From Salmonella enterica subsp. enterica serovar Typhimurium str. LT2 (GTDB taxonomy: Bacteria; Pseudomonadota; Gammaproteobacteria; Enterobacterales; Enterobacteriaceae), in assembly GCF_000006945.2 (NCBI RefSeq), contig NC_003197.2, forward strand, positions 1,426,001 through 1,490,000: a DNA stretch of 64,000 nucleotides. Direction: 5' to 3'. The notes below the pieces were generated by a model. It was not told the DNA's origin. It worked only from the letters and a program-made list of their open reading frames with translations, and made no database searches. The number at the start of each line of letters is the position of its first letter. Position 1 is the stretch's first letter. A program made the position numbers and the translations under genes. This document shows positions 18,295-26,682 of the stretch, in pieces.

Positions 18295-18651
18295 CTAACA
18301 CAGCCGCTCCAGATCATGTGCGAAAAGTTCGGCAGCAACAGATTGATAAATTTTCCACTCGATAAAATCCCCCTCTGTATAAATGGACTGAAAAGAAGAT
18401 AAATCAGGGAAGTAACGCATTGTATTATTGCCGATGCGGTTATTTATTTTGTCAACAATGGCGTTAATTCGTCGCTGTCTCCTGGCTTTCATTTCCTTTA
18501 GCCTGGCAATGATTTCTGGAGAGATGGGTATGTCGCCAGCTTCCCATCGTTGCCAGGTTGCCGAATTATTATCCTGGGTGATATAGATTGTGCATTCTTC
18601 AATCGTCATATCAAAAATACGCCGTAGTGCTTGTAGTTCTAACGCGTTCAT
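18295..18651 (-). CDS. ydiL: YdiL family putative DNA-binding protein
   Basis: This 118-residue cytoplasmic protein of the DUF1870 family has an N-terminal helix-turn-helix-like region (NALELQALRRIFDMTIEE, then DNNSATWQRWEAGDIPISPE), recalling the XRE fold. It starts at the second of two adjacent ATGs, matching E. coli. Family members are small predicted regulators with no assigned target. It is a single gene with its own promoter region shared with rprA. Confidence 0.88.
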   Translation of the reverse strand: MNALELQALRRIFDMTIEECTIYITQDNNSATWQRWEAGDIPISPEIIARLKEMKARRQRRINAIVDKINNRIGNNTMRYFPDLSSFQSIYTEGDFIEWKIYQSVAAELFAHDLERLC

Positions 18652-18821
18652 CATTTTTTAGGCTTTTATATGAAAAAAGTGATGCTATAAATAGCACCAC
18701 CGACACCGTTTCGACTTGAACAGAATCACACTATTTTGTGCAATATTATTTGTTCGTTGCAGATATCGCGGTGTTGAAGGAAAACGGGAGCTGGCTTATG
18801 TAACAATGCGGCGAAAAAAGT

Positions 18822-18929
18822 TAAAAAAAAAGCCCATCGTAGGAGACGGGCAAAGACTACACACAGCAATTCGTTGTTTCACTCAGGGGATTTCCATGCT
18901 TATAAATCAATGTGTTGATTTATAACCGT
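18822..18929 (-). ncRNA. rprA: RprA small regulatory RNA
   Basis: Read on the minus strand, the RNA begins ACGGTTATAAATCAACACAT and continues through the conserved core GGAAATCCCCTGAGTGAAAC. It ends in a GC-rich hairpin (18832-18850) and a U-run. This is the Hfq-dependent RprA that opens the rpoS leader to activate RpoS translation and is induced by the Rcs phosphorelay. The 5' stem (TATAAATCA ... TGATTTATA) and the terminator are intact, and position upstream of ydiL matches E. coli. A -10-like TACTATTA lies just upstream of the 5' end. Confidence 0.93.
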
Positions 18930-19086
18930 GTGCTAATAGTAGGCATGAGCACTTTTTGCGTCGATCAGATTCGTCTCAATAGTTTAAAAACTGTAACGGA
19001 TTTGCGACAGAAATGAGATGCGGCGGGGAACAGACGGGCGAATCAAAATGGAGTGTGCGTTGAATTGATAAACGTCGCTAAAGCAT

Positions 19087-19105
19087 CGGGCGGCAATGCC
19101 GCCCG
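19087..19105 (-). terminator. ydiK terminator hairpin
   Basis: CGGGCGGCA-A-TGCCGCCCG is a perfect 9-bp stem with a one-base centre just after the ydiK stop codon. The sequence beyond is not T-rich, so its efficiency as an intrinsic terminator is uncertain. Confidence 0.6.
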
Positions 19106-19111
19106 ACGGGA

Positions 19112-20230
19112 TTATGACTGCTTGTTGGCTTCCTCGATATCATCCAGCTCTTCAAGGATCTCCTCTGGTTCATTCGTCGGCGCCGGAACTTCATGTACCC
19201 ATGCGGAGAACAAACGCCAGGTCACGGCCAGAAGCACCGGTCCAATAAACAGACCAATCATACCGAATGCAATCAGGCCGCCGATTACCCCGGAAAGGAT
19301 CAGAAGCAGCGGTAAATCGGCGCCCATGCGGATGAGTACCGGGCGAATCACGTTATCCAGAGTGCCGACGACGGCGCTCCAAACCAGCAGCACGGTGCCC
19401 CAGGTGGTGTCGCCTGTCCAGTAAAGCCAGATAATGGCTGGAATCAATACCGGCAACGGCCCCAACTGAACCAGACACGAAAGGATCATCACTACCGTCA
19501 ACAGAGTAGCGTAAGGCACGCCGGAAATCGCCAGCCCGACGCCGCCAAGTACCGCCTGTACCAGCGCGGTGACCACCACGCCAAGCGCCACGGCGCGGAT
19601 CGCCTGGGCAGCCAGCAGAACCGCCGCATCGCCGCGTTTAGCCGCGAGACGACAGGCAAAATGGCGTATACCCATCGCCACTTGTTCGCCGCGCCAGTAA
19701 AGCAGGGCGCTAAACAACAGCATCAGGGCGCAGTGCATCATAAAGCGTCCGATATGCGCCGCCTGACCGACAAACCAGGTCGTGGTTGTGCCGATATAAG
19801 GCCGCACTTTCGCCATAATAGCGCTACCGCCCATATCCAGCAGGCTATGCCATCCGGCATACAGTTTGGCGCCAACCAACGGAATATTATTTAACCATGC
19901 CAGATCGGGTAGCGTCATATCGCCGCCGGTCACTGCATGGATGAGCGGGCCGCTACCATCGACAATGCTGTTCACCAGCAAGGCGACGGGAATAACGAAG
20001 AGCAGCACTAACAGCAGCGTCATGACCAGTACGGCAAGCGAGCGGCGGCCCCACAATATTTTTTGTAATTTCAGCAAAACGGGCCAGGTCGCGATAACAA
20101 TCGTACCTGCCCATGCAAACCCCAAAATAAAAGGCTGTACTATCCACAAACAGGCCACAATCATGATGGCTAAAAACAGCACCGATAGCAGCACTTGCGC
20201 AATATCCCTGGGCTGACGAACATTTACCAT
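19112..20230 (-). CDS. ydiK: AI-2E family membrane transporter YdiK
   Basis: This 372-residue inner-membrane protein has about eight predicted helices and belongs to the AI-2 exporter (UPF0118/PerM) family. The conserved C-terminal part contains GTLDNVIRPVLIRMGADLPL and LLLILSGVIGGLIAFGMIGL. It ends in an acidic tail (NEPEEILEELDDIEEANKQS). The substrate is not known. It is divergent from ydiJ, with a candidate PurR box between them. Confidence 0.88.
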   Translation of the reverse strand: MVNVRQPRDIAQVLLSVLFLAIMIVACLWIVQPFILGFAWAGTIVIATWPVLLKLQKILWGRRSLAVLVMTLLLVLLFVIPVALLVNSIVDGSGPLIHAVTGGDMTLPDLAWLNNIPLVGAKLYAGWHSLLDMGGSAIMAKVRPYIGTTTTWFVGQAAHIGRFMMHCALMLLFSALLYWRGEQVAMGIRHFACRLAAKRGDAAVLLAAQAIRAVALGVVVTALVQAVLGGVGLAISGVPYATLLTVVMILSCLVQLGPLPVLIPAIIWLYWTGDTTWGTVLLVWSAVVGTLDNVIRPVLIRMGADLPLLLILSGVIGGLIAFGMIGLFIGPVLLAVTWRLFSAWVHEVPAPTNEPEEILEELDDIEEANKQS

Positions 20231-20394
20231 AAATACTTTTCACCTTTGTCTTTGCGCCAGAACGTTGGCGCGACGTGAACATGCAAACCACACCCTATAA
20301 TGATGAGCAATTTCAGCGGTTTTTAACAGGCCGATTCTGCATGTAATTCTGTTGGGCGCACAGGAAAAAAATGTGATACAACAAATAACGCAAC

Positions 20395-20410
20395 ACGCAA
20401 ACGATTAAGC
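20395..20410. promoter_or_regulatory. candidate PurR box between ydiK and ydiJ
   Basis: ACGCAAACGATTAAGC resembles the PurR operator ACGCAAACGTTTNCNT, strong in the left half and weak in the right. A -10-like TATAAT lies nearby at about 20296. The match is partial, so this is a tentative call. Confidence 0.35.
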
Positions 20411-20494
20411 ATCCCTTCCTGTGCGTAGACCGCTCGCGCTCGCCGGGTTGGGCGCCACCGTTCACAACATAGACCGCAGGAAAAGGTCAATATA

Positions 20495-23400
20495 ATGATT
20501 CCACAAATTTCTCAGGCACCCGGCGTCGTTCAGCTGGTGCTCAATTTTTTGCAGGCGCTGGAGCAGCAAGGGTTTACGGGCGATACGGCAACCAGCTATG
20601 CCGACCGTCTGACAATGTCGACCGATAACAGTATCTACCAGCTTCTTCCCGATGCTGTTGTGTTTCCCCGTTCTACGGCAGATGTCGCGCTTCTTGCCCG
20701 TCTGGCGGCGGAGCCGCGCTTTACGTCGCTGATATTTACCCCTCGAGGCGGCGGTACTGGCACGAATGGCCAGGCGCTAAACCAGGGCATTATTGTTGAT
20801 ATGTCCCGCTATATGAACCGCATTATTGAAATTAATCCTGAAGAGGGATGGGTGCGGGTAGAGGCGGGAGTGATAAAAGATCAGCTTAATCAAGCGTTAA
20901 AGCCGTATGGCTATTTTTTTGCGCCGGAACTTTCCACCAGTAATCGCGCCACGCTTGGCGGTATGATTAATACCGATGCCTCCGGTCAGGGTTCGCTGGT
21001 CTATGGAAAAACGTCAGATCACGTCTTAGGCATACGGGCCGTATTGTTGGGGGGCGATATCCTTGACACGCAATCGATGCCCGTAGAGCTTGCCCGGACG
21101 CTGGGTGAAAACACGACGACGCCAGGCCGCATCTATCAGACCGTCTATCAGTCCTGCCTGGAAAACCGCCAACTTATCCTCGATAGCTTTCCAAAGCTCA
21201 ATCGCTTCCTGACAGGCTACGATTTACGCCACGTCTTTAACGATGACATGACCCGCTTCGATCTCACCCGCATCTTAACGGGGTCGGAAGGGACGCTGGC
21301 GTTTATTACTGAAGCCCGGCTGGATATTACCCCGATACCCAAAGTCCGCCGTCTGGTGAATGTAAAATACGACTCCTTTGATTCCGCGCTGCGTAACGCC
21401 CCTTTTATGGTTGATGCGCGCGCCTTATCCGTCGAGACGGTCGATTCCAAAGTCCTTAACCTCGCGCGGGAAGATATTGTCTGGCACTCCGTTAGCGAAT
21501 TGATTACCGATGTGCCGGATAAAGAGATGCTTGGCCTGAATATCGTGGAATTCGCGGGTGACGATGAAGCGCTTATTGACGGACAGGTCGAGGCGCTGTG
21601 CCACCGGCTGGATGGCCTGATGGCGCGAGCGGAAGCGGGCGTGATCGGCTGGCAACTTTGTACCGATTTGACGGGTATTGAGCGTATTTACGCGATGCGT
21701 AAAAAAGCGGTAGGGCTGCTGGGTAATGCGAAAGGCGCTGCCAAACCGATTCCTTTCGCGGAAGATACCTGCGTGCCGCCTGAACATCTGGCCGATTACA
21801 TCGCCGAATTTCGCGCTCTGCTGGATGGTCATGGCTTAAGTTACGGCATGTTCGGCCACGTGGATGCCGGGGTGCTGCATGTGCGTCCGGCGCTGGATAT
21901 GTGCGATCCGCAGCAGGAACTGTTGATGAAACAGATCTCCGATGAGGTCGTCGCGCTGACCGCCAGATACGGTGGGCTGTTGTGGGGCGAGCATGGAAAA
22001 GGTTTTCGTGCGGAATACAGCCCGGCCTTTTTCGGCGAAGTTCTGTATGGCGAGCTGCGCAAAATAAAAGCGGCTTTTGATCCGCATAATCGACTTAACC
22101 CGGGTAAAATCTGTCCGCCGCAAGGGATAGAGGCGCCGATGATGAAGGTGGATGCGGTAAAACGCGGCACCTGGGATCGGCAAATCCCGCTGGCAGTGCG
22201 GCAGACCTGGCGCGGCGCTATGGAGTGTAATGGTAACGGCCTGTGCTTTAATTTCGATGCGAAAAGCCCAATGTGCCCGTCGATGAAAATTAGCCTTAAC
22301 CGGATCCACTCGCCGAAAGGGCGGGCGACGCTGGTGCGGGAATGGCTCCGTCTATTGGCCGATCGCGGCGTCGATCCGTTGAAGCTGGAAAAGGAGTTGC
22401 CAGAAAAACGCGCCAGCTTACGCACGCTGATTGCCCGCACCCGGAATAGTTGGCACAAACGCAAAGGCGAGTATGACTTTTCCCATGAAGTTAAAGAGGC
22501 CATGTCCGGCTGTCTGGCGTGTAAAGCCTGTACGACCCAGTGTCCGATTAAAATCGATGTTCCGGAGTTTCGTTCACGTTTCTTACAGCTTTACCATACG
22601 CGTTATCTGCGCCCGGTACGCGATCATCTGGTGGCGACGGTCGAGACCTACGCGCCGCTGATGGCGCGTGCGCCAAAGACCTTTAACTTTTTTATTAACC
22701 AACCGGTGGTTCGTAATCTGGCGAAAAAACATATCGGTATGGTGGATTTACCTCTGCTTTCTGCCCCTTCATTGCAACAGCAACTGGTGGGCCATCCGTC
22801 TGCCAATATGACGCTTGAGCAACTGGAACGCATGAGCGCCGAGCAAAAAGCGAAAACGGTACTGGTGGTTCAGGATCCGTTTACCAGCTACTACGACGCC
22901 CGGGTCGTGGCGGACTTTATCCGCCTGGCGGAAAAACTGGGCAGGAGGCCGGTATTGTTACCGTTCTCGCCGAATGGTAAGGCGCAGCATATTAAAGGTT
23001 TTCTTAATCGCTTTGCGAAAACGGCGAAAAAAACCTCTGAGTTCCTTAATCGGATCGCCGCGTTGGGGATGCCGATGGTGGGTGTCGATCCGGCACTGGT
23101 GCTGTGTTATCGCGACGAATACAAACTGGCGCTGGGCGAACAGCGCGGCGATTTTCATGTGTTGCTGGTGCATGAATGGCTGGCGCAGGAAATAAATGCA
23201 AGACTGTCCGTCGAGGTGAGCGGCGAACCGTGGTACTTTTTTGGTCATTGTACGGAAGTCACGGCTTTACCCGGCGCGCCTGCGCAGTGGGCCGCCATCT
23301 TTGCCCATTTTGGCGCGAAGCTGGAAAATGTCAGCGTAGGCTGCTGCGGTATGGCGGGCACTTATGGACATGAACTCACCAATCATAAAAATTCGCTGGG

Positions 23401-23551
23401 AATTTATGAGCTATCCTGGCATCAGGCGATGCAACGTTTACCGCGAAACCGTTGCCTGGCAACCGGTTATTCCTGCCGAAGCCAGGTTAAACGCATTGAA
23501 GGTACGGGCGTGCGTCACCCGTTGCAGGCATTACTGGAGATTATAGGTTGA
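20495..23551 (+). CDS. ydiJ: FAD/Fe-S D-2-hydroxyacid (2-hydroxyglutarate-type) dehydrogenase
   Basis: This is a 1018-residue multidomain oxidoreductase. The N-terminal FAD-binding type 4 domain carries FTPRGGGTGTNGQALNQG (about residues 85-105) and FAPELSTSNRATLGGMINTD. The FAD-oxidase C-terminal domain ends with LWGEHGKGFRAEY and HNRLNPGKICPP (about residue 535). Then follows a ferredoxin segment CLACKACTTQCPIK (about residue 675) and a C-terminal cysteine-rich CCG domain with SVGCCGMAGTYGHE. The layout matches D-2-hydroxyglutarate dehydrogenases related to GlpC/GlcD. The 3' end overlaps menI by 4 bp. Confidence 0.92.
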   Translation: MIPQISQAPGVVQLVLNFLQALEQQGFTGDTATSYADRLTMSTDNSIYQLLPDAVVFPRSTADVALLARLAAEPRFTSLIFTPRGGGTGTNGQALNQGIIVDMSRYMNRIIEINPEEGWVRVEAGVIKDQLNQALKPYGYFFAPELSTSNRATLGGMINTDASGQGSLVYGKTSDHVLGIRAVLLGGDILDTQSMPVELARTLGENTTTPGRIYQTVYQSCLENRQLILDSFPKLNRFLTGYDLRHVFNDDMTRFDLTRILTGSEGTLAFITEARLDITPIPKVRRLVNVKYDSFDSALRNAPFMVDARALSVETVDSKVLNLAREDIVWHSVSELITDVPDKEMLGLNIVEFAGDDEALIDGQVEALCHRLDGLMARAEAGVIGWQLCTDLTGIERIYAMRKKAVGLLGNAKGAAKPIPFAEDTCVPPEHLADYIAEFRALLDGHGLSYGMFGHVDAGVLHVRPALDMCDPQQELLMKQISDEVVALTARYGGLLWGEHGKGFRAEYSPAFFGEVLYGELRKIKAAFDPHNRLNPGKICPPQGIEAPMMKVDAVKRGTWDRQIPLAVRQTWRGAMECNGNGLCFNFDAKSPMCPSMKISLNRIHSPKGRATLVREWLRLLADRGVDPLKLEKELPEKRASLRTLIARTRNSWHKRKGEYDFSHEVKEAMSGCLACKACTTQCPIKIDVPEFRSRFLQLYHTRYLRPVRDHLVATVETYAPLMARAPKTFNFFINQPVVRNLAKKHIGMVDLPLLSAPSLQQQLVGHPSANMTLEQLERMSAEQKAKTVLVVQDPFTSYYDARVVADFIRLAEKLGRRPVLLPFSPNGKAQHIKGFLNRFAKTAKKTSEFLNRIAALGMPMVGVDPALVLCYRDEYKLALGEQRGDFHVLLVHEWLAQEINARLSVEVSGEPWYFFGHCTEVTALPGAPAQWAAIFAHFGAKLENVSVGCCGMAGTYGHELTNHKNSLGIYELSWHQAMQRLPRNRCLATGYSCRSQVKRIEGTGVRHPLQALLEIIG

Positions 23552-23958
23552 TCTGGAAACGTGAAGTGACCCTCGATGCGCTTAATGCGATGGGGGAAGG
23601 GAATATGGTTGGCCTGCTTGATATCCGCTTTGAGCGTATTGGGGACGATACGCTGGAAGCGACAATGCCCGTCGATCATCGCACCAAACAGCCGTTCGGC
23701 TTGCTGCATGGCGGAGCGTCTGTGGTGCTGGCGGAAAGTATCGGCTCGGTCGCAGGTTATCTGTGTACGCAGGGGGAGCAAAAGGTGGTGGGGCTGGAGG
23801 TGAATGCCAACCATGTACGGTCGGCGCGTCAGGGGCGCGTACGAGGCGTCTGTAAAGCGTTGCATACCGGGGCTCGCCATCAGGTCTGGCAGATAGAGAT
23901 CTTTGATGAACAGGGACGTCTGTGCTGTTCTTCGCGTCTTACTACAGCGATTGTGTGA
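23548..23958 (+). CDS. menI: 1,4-dihydroxy-2-naphthoyl-CoA thioesterase
   Basis: This 136-residue hot-dog-fold thioesterase hydrolyses DHNA-CoA in menaquinone synthesis. The active-site segment is PFGLLHGGASVVLAESIGSV with the catalytic Glu near residue 63. The start codon (TTG at 23548 in the GGTTGATC context) overlaps the ydiJ stop. A non-ATG start is needed to obtain the conserved N-terminus IWKREVTLDALNAMGEGNMV. It is translationally coupled to ydiJ. Confidence 0.92.
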   Translation: MIWKREVTLDALNAMGEGNMVGLLDIRFERIGDDTLEATMPVDHRTKQPFGLLHGGASVVLAESIGSVAGYLCTQGEQKVVGLEVNANHVRSARQGRVRGVCKALHTGARHQVWQIEIFDEQGRLCCSSRLTTAIV

Positions 23959-24056
23959 CGTTGTCACCATAAAAGTGTGATGCATATTGCTTTTGGTCAA
24001 AATGTGCGCAGAAAAAGGTGATATACTGTGCACGTTTACACATAAGCGAGGATGAT

Positions 24057-24245
24057 ATGTCTACTGATTTGGACCCAACCCAACTGGCGATTGAATTTTT
24101 ACGCCGTGATAAAACCGAACTTTCTCCCGCGCAGTATTTGAAGCGTTTAAAACAGCTGGAGTTAGAGTTTGCCGATCTCCTCACCCTCTCAGCAACCGAA
24201 CTGAAAGAAGAGATCTATTTCGCCTGGCGGTTGGGCGTGCATTAA
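24057..24245 (+). CDS. ydiH: YdiH family small protein
   Basis: This 62-residue acidic/basic soluble protein is conserved in enterics but has no assigned function. It starts MSTDLDPTQLAIEFLRRDK after an AGCGAGGA ribosome site. A promoter-like TATACT lies at about 24021-24026, 30 bp upstream. The earlier in-frame ATG (24018) lies inside that promoter and is rejected. No domain or membrane segment can be seen. Confidence 0.82.
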   Translation: MSTDLDPTQLAIEFLRRDKTELSPAQYLKRLKQLELEFADLLTLSATELKEEIYFAWRLGVH

Positions 24246-24259
24246 TAAAGTCTGTGTAG

Positions 24260-24288
24260 GCCGGATAAGGCGTTAGCCGCCATCCGGC
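24260..24288. repeat. REP element after ydiH
   Basis: GCCGGATAAGGCG and CGCCATCCGGC form a classic repetitive extragenic palindrome about 15 bp after the ydiH stop codon. Confidence 0.75.
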
Positions 24289-24409
24289 TATGTTACCAGG
24301 CAATCTCACCAGACCTTGTCCCCAGGTAATAGATAACCCCCTTGATTTTGTTTAAAAAAAATACAGATCGCCATTTGTGCTAAAAAGGCGCGCTCTCTTT
24401 ATGAGATTA

Positions 24410-24515
24410 TTCTTATGCCCCTTCAAGAGCTAAGCCATTAAGAGTGCCGGAGATAAGCGCCGGATGGGGCCGGAACCCTTAAGCCTGTATTGAACAGACT
24501 TAAGGGTTTTTCTTT
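24410..24515 (+). ncRNA. rydB: candidate RydB small RNA with terminator
   Basis: The ydiH-suf interval holds a structured, GC-rich segment from about 24416 to 24470 in which GCCCCTTC pairs with GATGGGGC and an inner GCCGG/CCGGATG stem forms. It lies in the position where RydB is known in E. coli. It is preceded by a TTGTGC/TTTATG promoter-like pair (24375-24403). It is followed by the stem AACCCTTAAG/CTTAAGGGTT (24474-24508) and a T-rich run, an intrinsic terminator. The ends are estimated. E. coli RydB is shorter (about 65-70 nt) and may end before the last hairpin. Confidence 0.5.
24474..24514 (+). terminator. strong rho-independent terminator
   Basis: AACCCTTAAG and CTTAAGGGTT form a 10-bp stem with a 15-base loop followed by TTTTCTTTT on the plus strand. 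It terminates the candidate RydB RNA. On the minus strand there is no T-run, so it serves the plus strand. Confidence 0.8.
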
Positions 24516-24532
24516 TCCGGGCGCGTAAAAAA

Positions 24533-25879
24533 CTAAGGTCTGTCAATAACCGCCGGCATGTCGTCAGCCGTATGATTATTCAAAATACGGTTAGCCAGCA
24601 CCCCTGACATCATCGATCCGTTAACGTTCAGTGCCGTGCGGGCCATATCAACGATAGGTTCGATGGCAATAAAAATACCGACCAGCGCAACGGGAAAATT
24701 CAACGTCGACAGGACAATCAGCGCCGCGAACGTACCACCGCCGCCGACGCCGGCTACGCCAATAGACCCTAGCGCAATGGCAGGCAACATCGCGGCCAGA
24801 AAATGCAGCGAGAGCGGATCGATGCCGATGGTGGGCGCAATCATCGCTACCATAATAGCCGGATAAATCCCGGCGCAGCCATTTTGCCCCATACTGGAGC
24901 CAAACGAGGCGGAAATATTGGCAATGGTGCTTTGTACGCCAAATTTTTCCTGGGCGGAAATGGCCAGCGGGATAGAGGCTGCGCTGCTGCGGGAAACAAA
25001 CGCAAAGGTTAAGACGGGCCAGACCATTCTGAAATAACGCGCTGGATTATTACCGCTGAGGATCAGCAAGATGGCATGCACGATAAACATCATAAAAATC
25101 GCGATGTAACAGGCACCGATAAAACCAAGTAAGCTGGCGAATTGTTCAAGGCGGTATGATGAAAATACGGTGGTCATTAATGCCATGACGCCATAGGGCG
25201 TTAATGCAATAACGATACGTACCATCTTCATGACCCATATCTGAATAGCGTTAATGCCTGCGCTTAATTTCTGACCTTCTTCCGGCGCCTCTTTTTTGAC
25301 CTTTAACAGAGCGATCCCCGCTATTAGCGTGAAGATAACGATGCCGATAACGGAAACACTTCTGGCTCCCGTAAGATCAAGAAAAATATTAGTCGGAATC
25401 AGCGATGTCACTAACTGGGGAATCGACACCGCGGCAGTCTTATTGACTTCTTCCGTAGTTAACATTGACGGCATGTGCACAAAAGCGCTGGCGTCAAGCC
25501 CCAGCACATGAGCGGTCAGTAATCCGATAAAACCGGCAACCATCACCAGGCATAACATGCATCCGACGATCGTCAGCGACATTTTTCCGATGCCGGCACT
25601 ATTTTCCAGTTTATTGATGGCGGAAAGAATAGAAATAAAAATTAGCGGTATAGCGACCAGTTTTAGCAGGTGGACGTAACCATTGCCGACGATGCTGTAC
25701 CATTCGATAATAGTTTTAGTGTGATTTGCTGAAATAAAATGCAGGGATAAACCAATAACAGCCCCTAAAAAGATAGCGATAAAAACGCTTTTCGACAGGG
25801 AATCGCTTTTTTGATTAATTCTCAAGATGACCCACGAGAAAACCAAAAAAAGTGCGATATACGCGAGCGTAACAACCAT
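24533..25879 (-). CDS. TcyP-like sodium:dicarboxylate/cystine symporter
   Basis: This 448-residue membrane protein of the DAACS family has about eight helices plus two re-entrant loops. The family signatures are FAFVSRSSAASIPLAISAQE (near residue 295), FGSSMGQNGCAGIYPAIMVA and GSIGVAGVGGGGTFAALIVL. It is similar over its whole length to the cystine symporter TcyP (YdjN), for example the GNGYVHLLKLVAIPLIFISI segment versus [20 protein letters not shown]. It is an extra gene between ydiH and sufA compared with E. coli K-12 as I recall it. Cystine transport is an inference; another amino or dicarboxylic acid is possible. Confidence 0.85.
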   Translation of the reverse strand: MVVTLAYIALFLVFSWVILRINQKSDSLSKSVFIAIFLGAVIGLSLHFISANHTKTIIEWYSIVGNGYVHLLKLVAIPLIFISILSAINKLENSAGIGKMSLTIVGCMLCLVMVAGFIGLLTAHVLGLDASAFVHMPSMLTTEEVNKTAAVSIPQLVTSLIPTNIFLDLTGARSVSVIGIVIFTLIAGIALLKVKKEAPEEGQKLSAGINAIQIWVMKMVRIVIALTPYGVMALMTTVFSSYRLEQFASLLGFIGACYIAIFMMFIVHAILLILSGNNPARYFRMVWPVLTFAFVSRSSAASIPLAISAQEKFGVQSTIANISASFGSSMGQNGCAGIYPAIMVAMIAPTIGIDPLSLHFLAAMLPAIALGSIGVAGVGGGGTFAALIVLSTLNFPVALVGIFIAIEPIVDMARTALNVNGSMMSGVLANRILNNHTADDMPAVIDRP

Positions 25880-26305
25880 ATTTTAAGCCTCTTGCCTCAT
25901 TCAGCACCTGAAATGCCGGAAAGAGTTTACATAAACCTATAGCTCAAACTGAGTTATAGAACCGCAGCGGATTATAAAGAGCGCAACGCCAGGTATCCAT
26001 ACAAAAAATGGGGTTCTGACCTCGCCGCCCGGCAATGTCGACAGCCTATTAATTAAATAGTCATTTTCTATACATCTTTTCGTTTTTGACCTGTCAGAAC
26101 GGTTAATATCTTATAAATCATTACTTATCAAAAAGTTAAGTTGTTTTTTGTCTGTCGTATGACCTGGCGGACAGGGTCTATGCTTAATAAAAGGCGCTCA
26201 ATATGACCATTTGTTGGAAAGCCCCTGCGGTTAAGGGGTTGAAGTGATAATCATTATCACTAACATGCTGTTATATCCTGGTGATTTAGAACGCGAGGTA
26301 ACTCT
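25880..26305. promoter_or_regulatory. suf operon control region (IHF, IscR type-2 and Fur sites)
   Basis: This 426-bp gap precedes sufA. Three sites can be read. Positions 26126-26138 match the IHF consensus WATCAANNNNTTR exactly (TATCAAAAAGTTA). Positions 26218-26243 agree with the IscR type-2 consensus at nearly every defined base (AAAGCCCC ... GGGGTTGAA halves). Positions 26243-26261, AGTGATAATCATTATCACT, form a perfect Fur box, adjoining the IscR site. In E. coli OxyR with IHF, IscR and Fur control suf so that it is induced by oxidative stress and iron starvation. I did not find a convincing OxyR site by eye. Confidence 0.8.
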
Positions 26306-26674
26306 ATGGAATTGCATTCAGACACGTTTAACCCGGAGGACTTCCCCTGGCAAGGGCTGACGCTAACGCCAGCGGCGGCAGCGCACATACGTGAACTGGC
26401 AGAAAAGCAGCCGGGCATGTTGGGCGTGCGGTTAAGCGTAAAACAGACGGGATGTGCCGGATTTGGCTATGTTCTGGATACCGTTCGGGAGCCGGATAAA
26501 GACGATCTGGTTTTTGAAGCCGAAGGCGCAAAGCTTTTCGCACCGTTACAGGCGATGCCTTTTATTGACGGAACAGAAGTGGATTACGTACAGGAAGGGC
26601 TGAACCAGTTATTTAAATTTCATAACCCCAAAGCCCAGAATGAATGCGGCTGCGGCGAAAGTTTTGGGGTATAG
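26306..26674 (+). CDS. sufA: A-type iron-sulfur carrier protein SufA
   Basis: This 122-residue HesB/IscA family protein carries Fe-S clusters from the SufBCD scaffold to target proteins. The three ligand cysteines are present: one in KQTGCAGFGY (about residue 50) and two in NECGCGESFGV at the C-terminus. An ACGCGAGGTAACT ribosome site precedes the ATG. It is the first gene of sufABCDSE, followed after 8 bp by sufB. Confidence 0.97.
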   Translation: MELHSDTFNPEDFPWQGLTLTPAAAAHIRELAEKQPGMLGVRLSVKQTGCAGFGYVLDTVREPDKDDLVFEAEGAKLFAPLQAMPFIDGTEVDYVQEGLNQLFKFHNPKAQNECGCGESFGV

Positions 26675-26682
26675 GCGGTACT

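Noticed and set aside
18716..18925. 69-codon plus-strand ORF over rprA
   Set aside because: It is antisense to the small RNA, and the conserved signal is the RNA structure, not the ORF.
20395..20410. PurR box as a firm call
   Set aside because: Kept only as a tentative feature, because the right half deviates from the operator consensus.
21836..22503. 157- and 220-codon minus-strand ORFs inside ydiJ
   Set aside because: Both are in shadow frames of a well-conserved multidomain enzyme, and no family is recognised.
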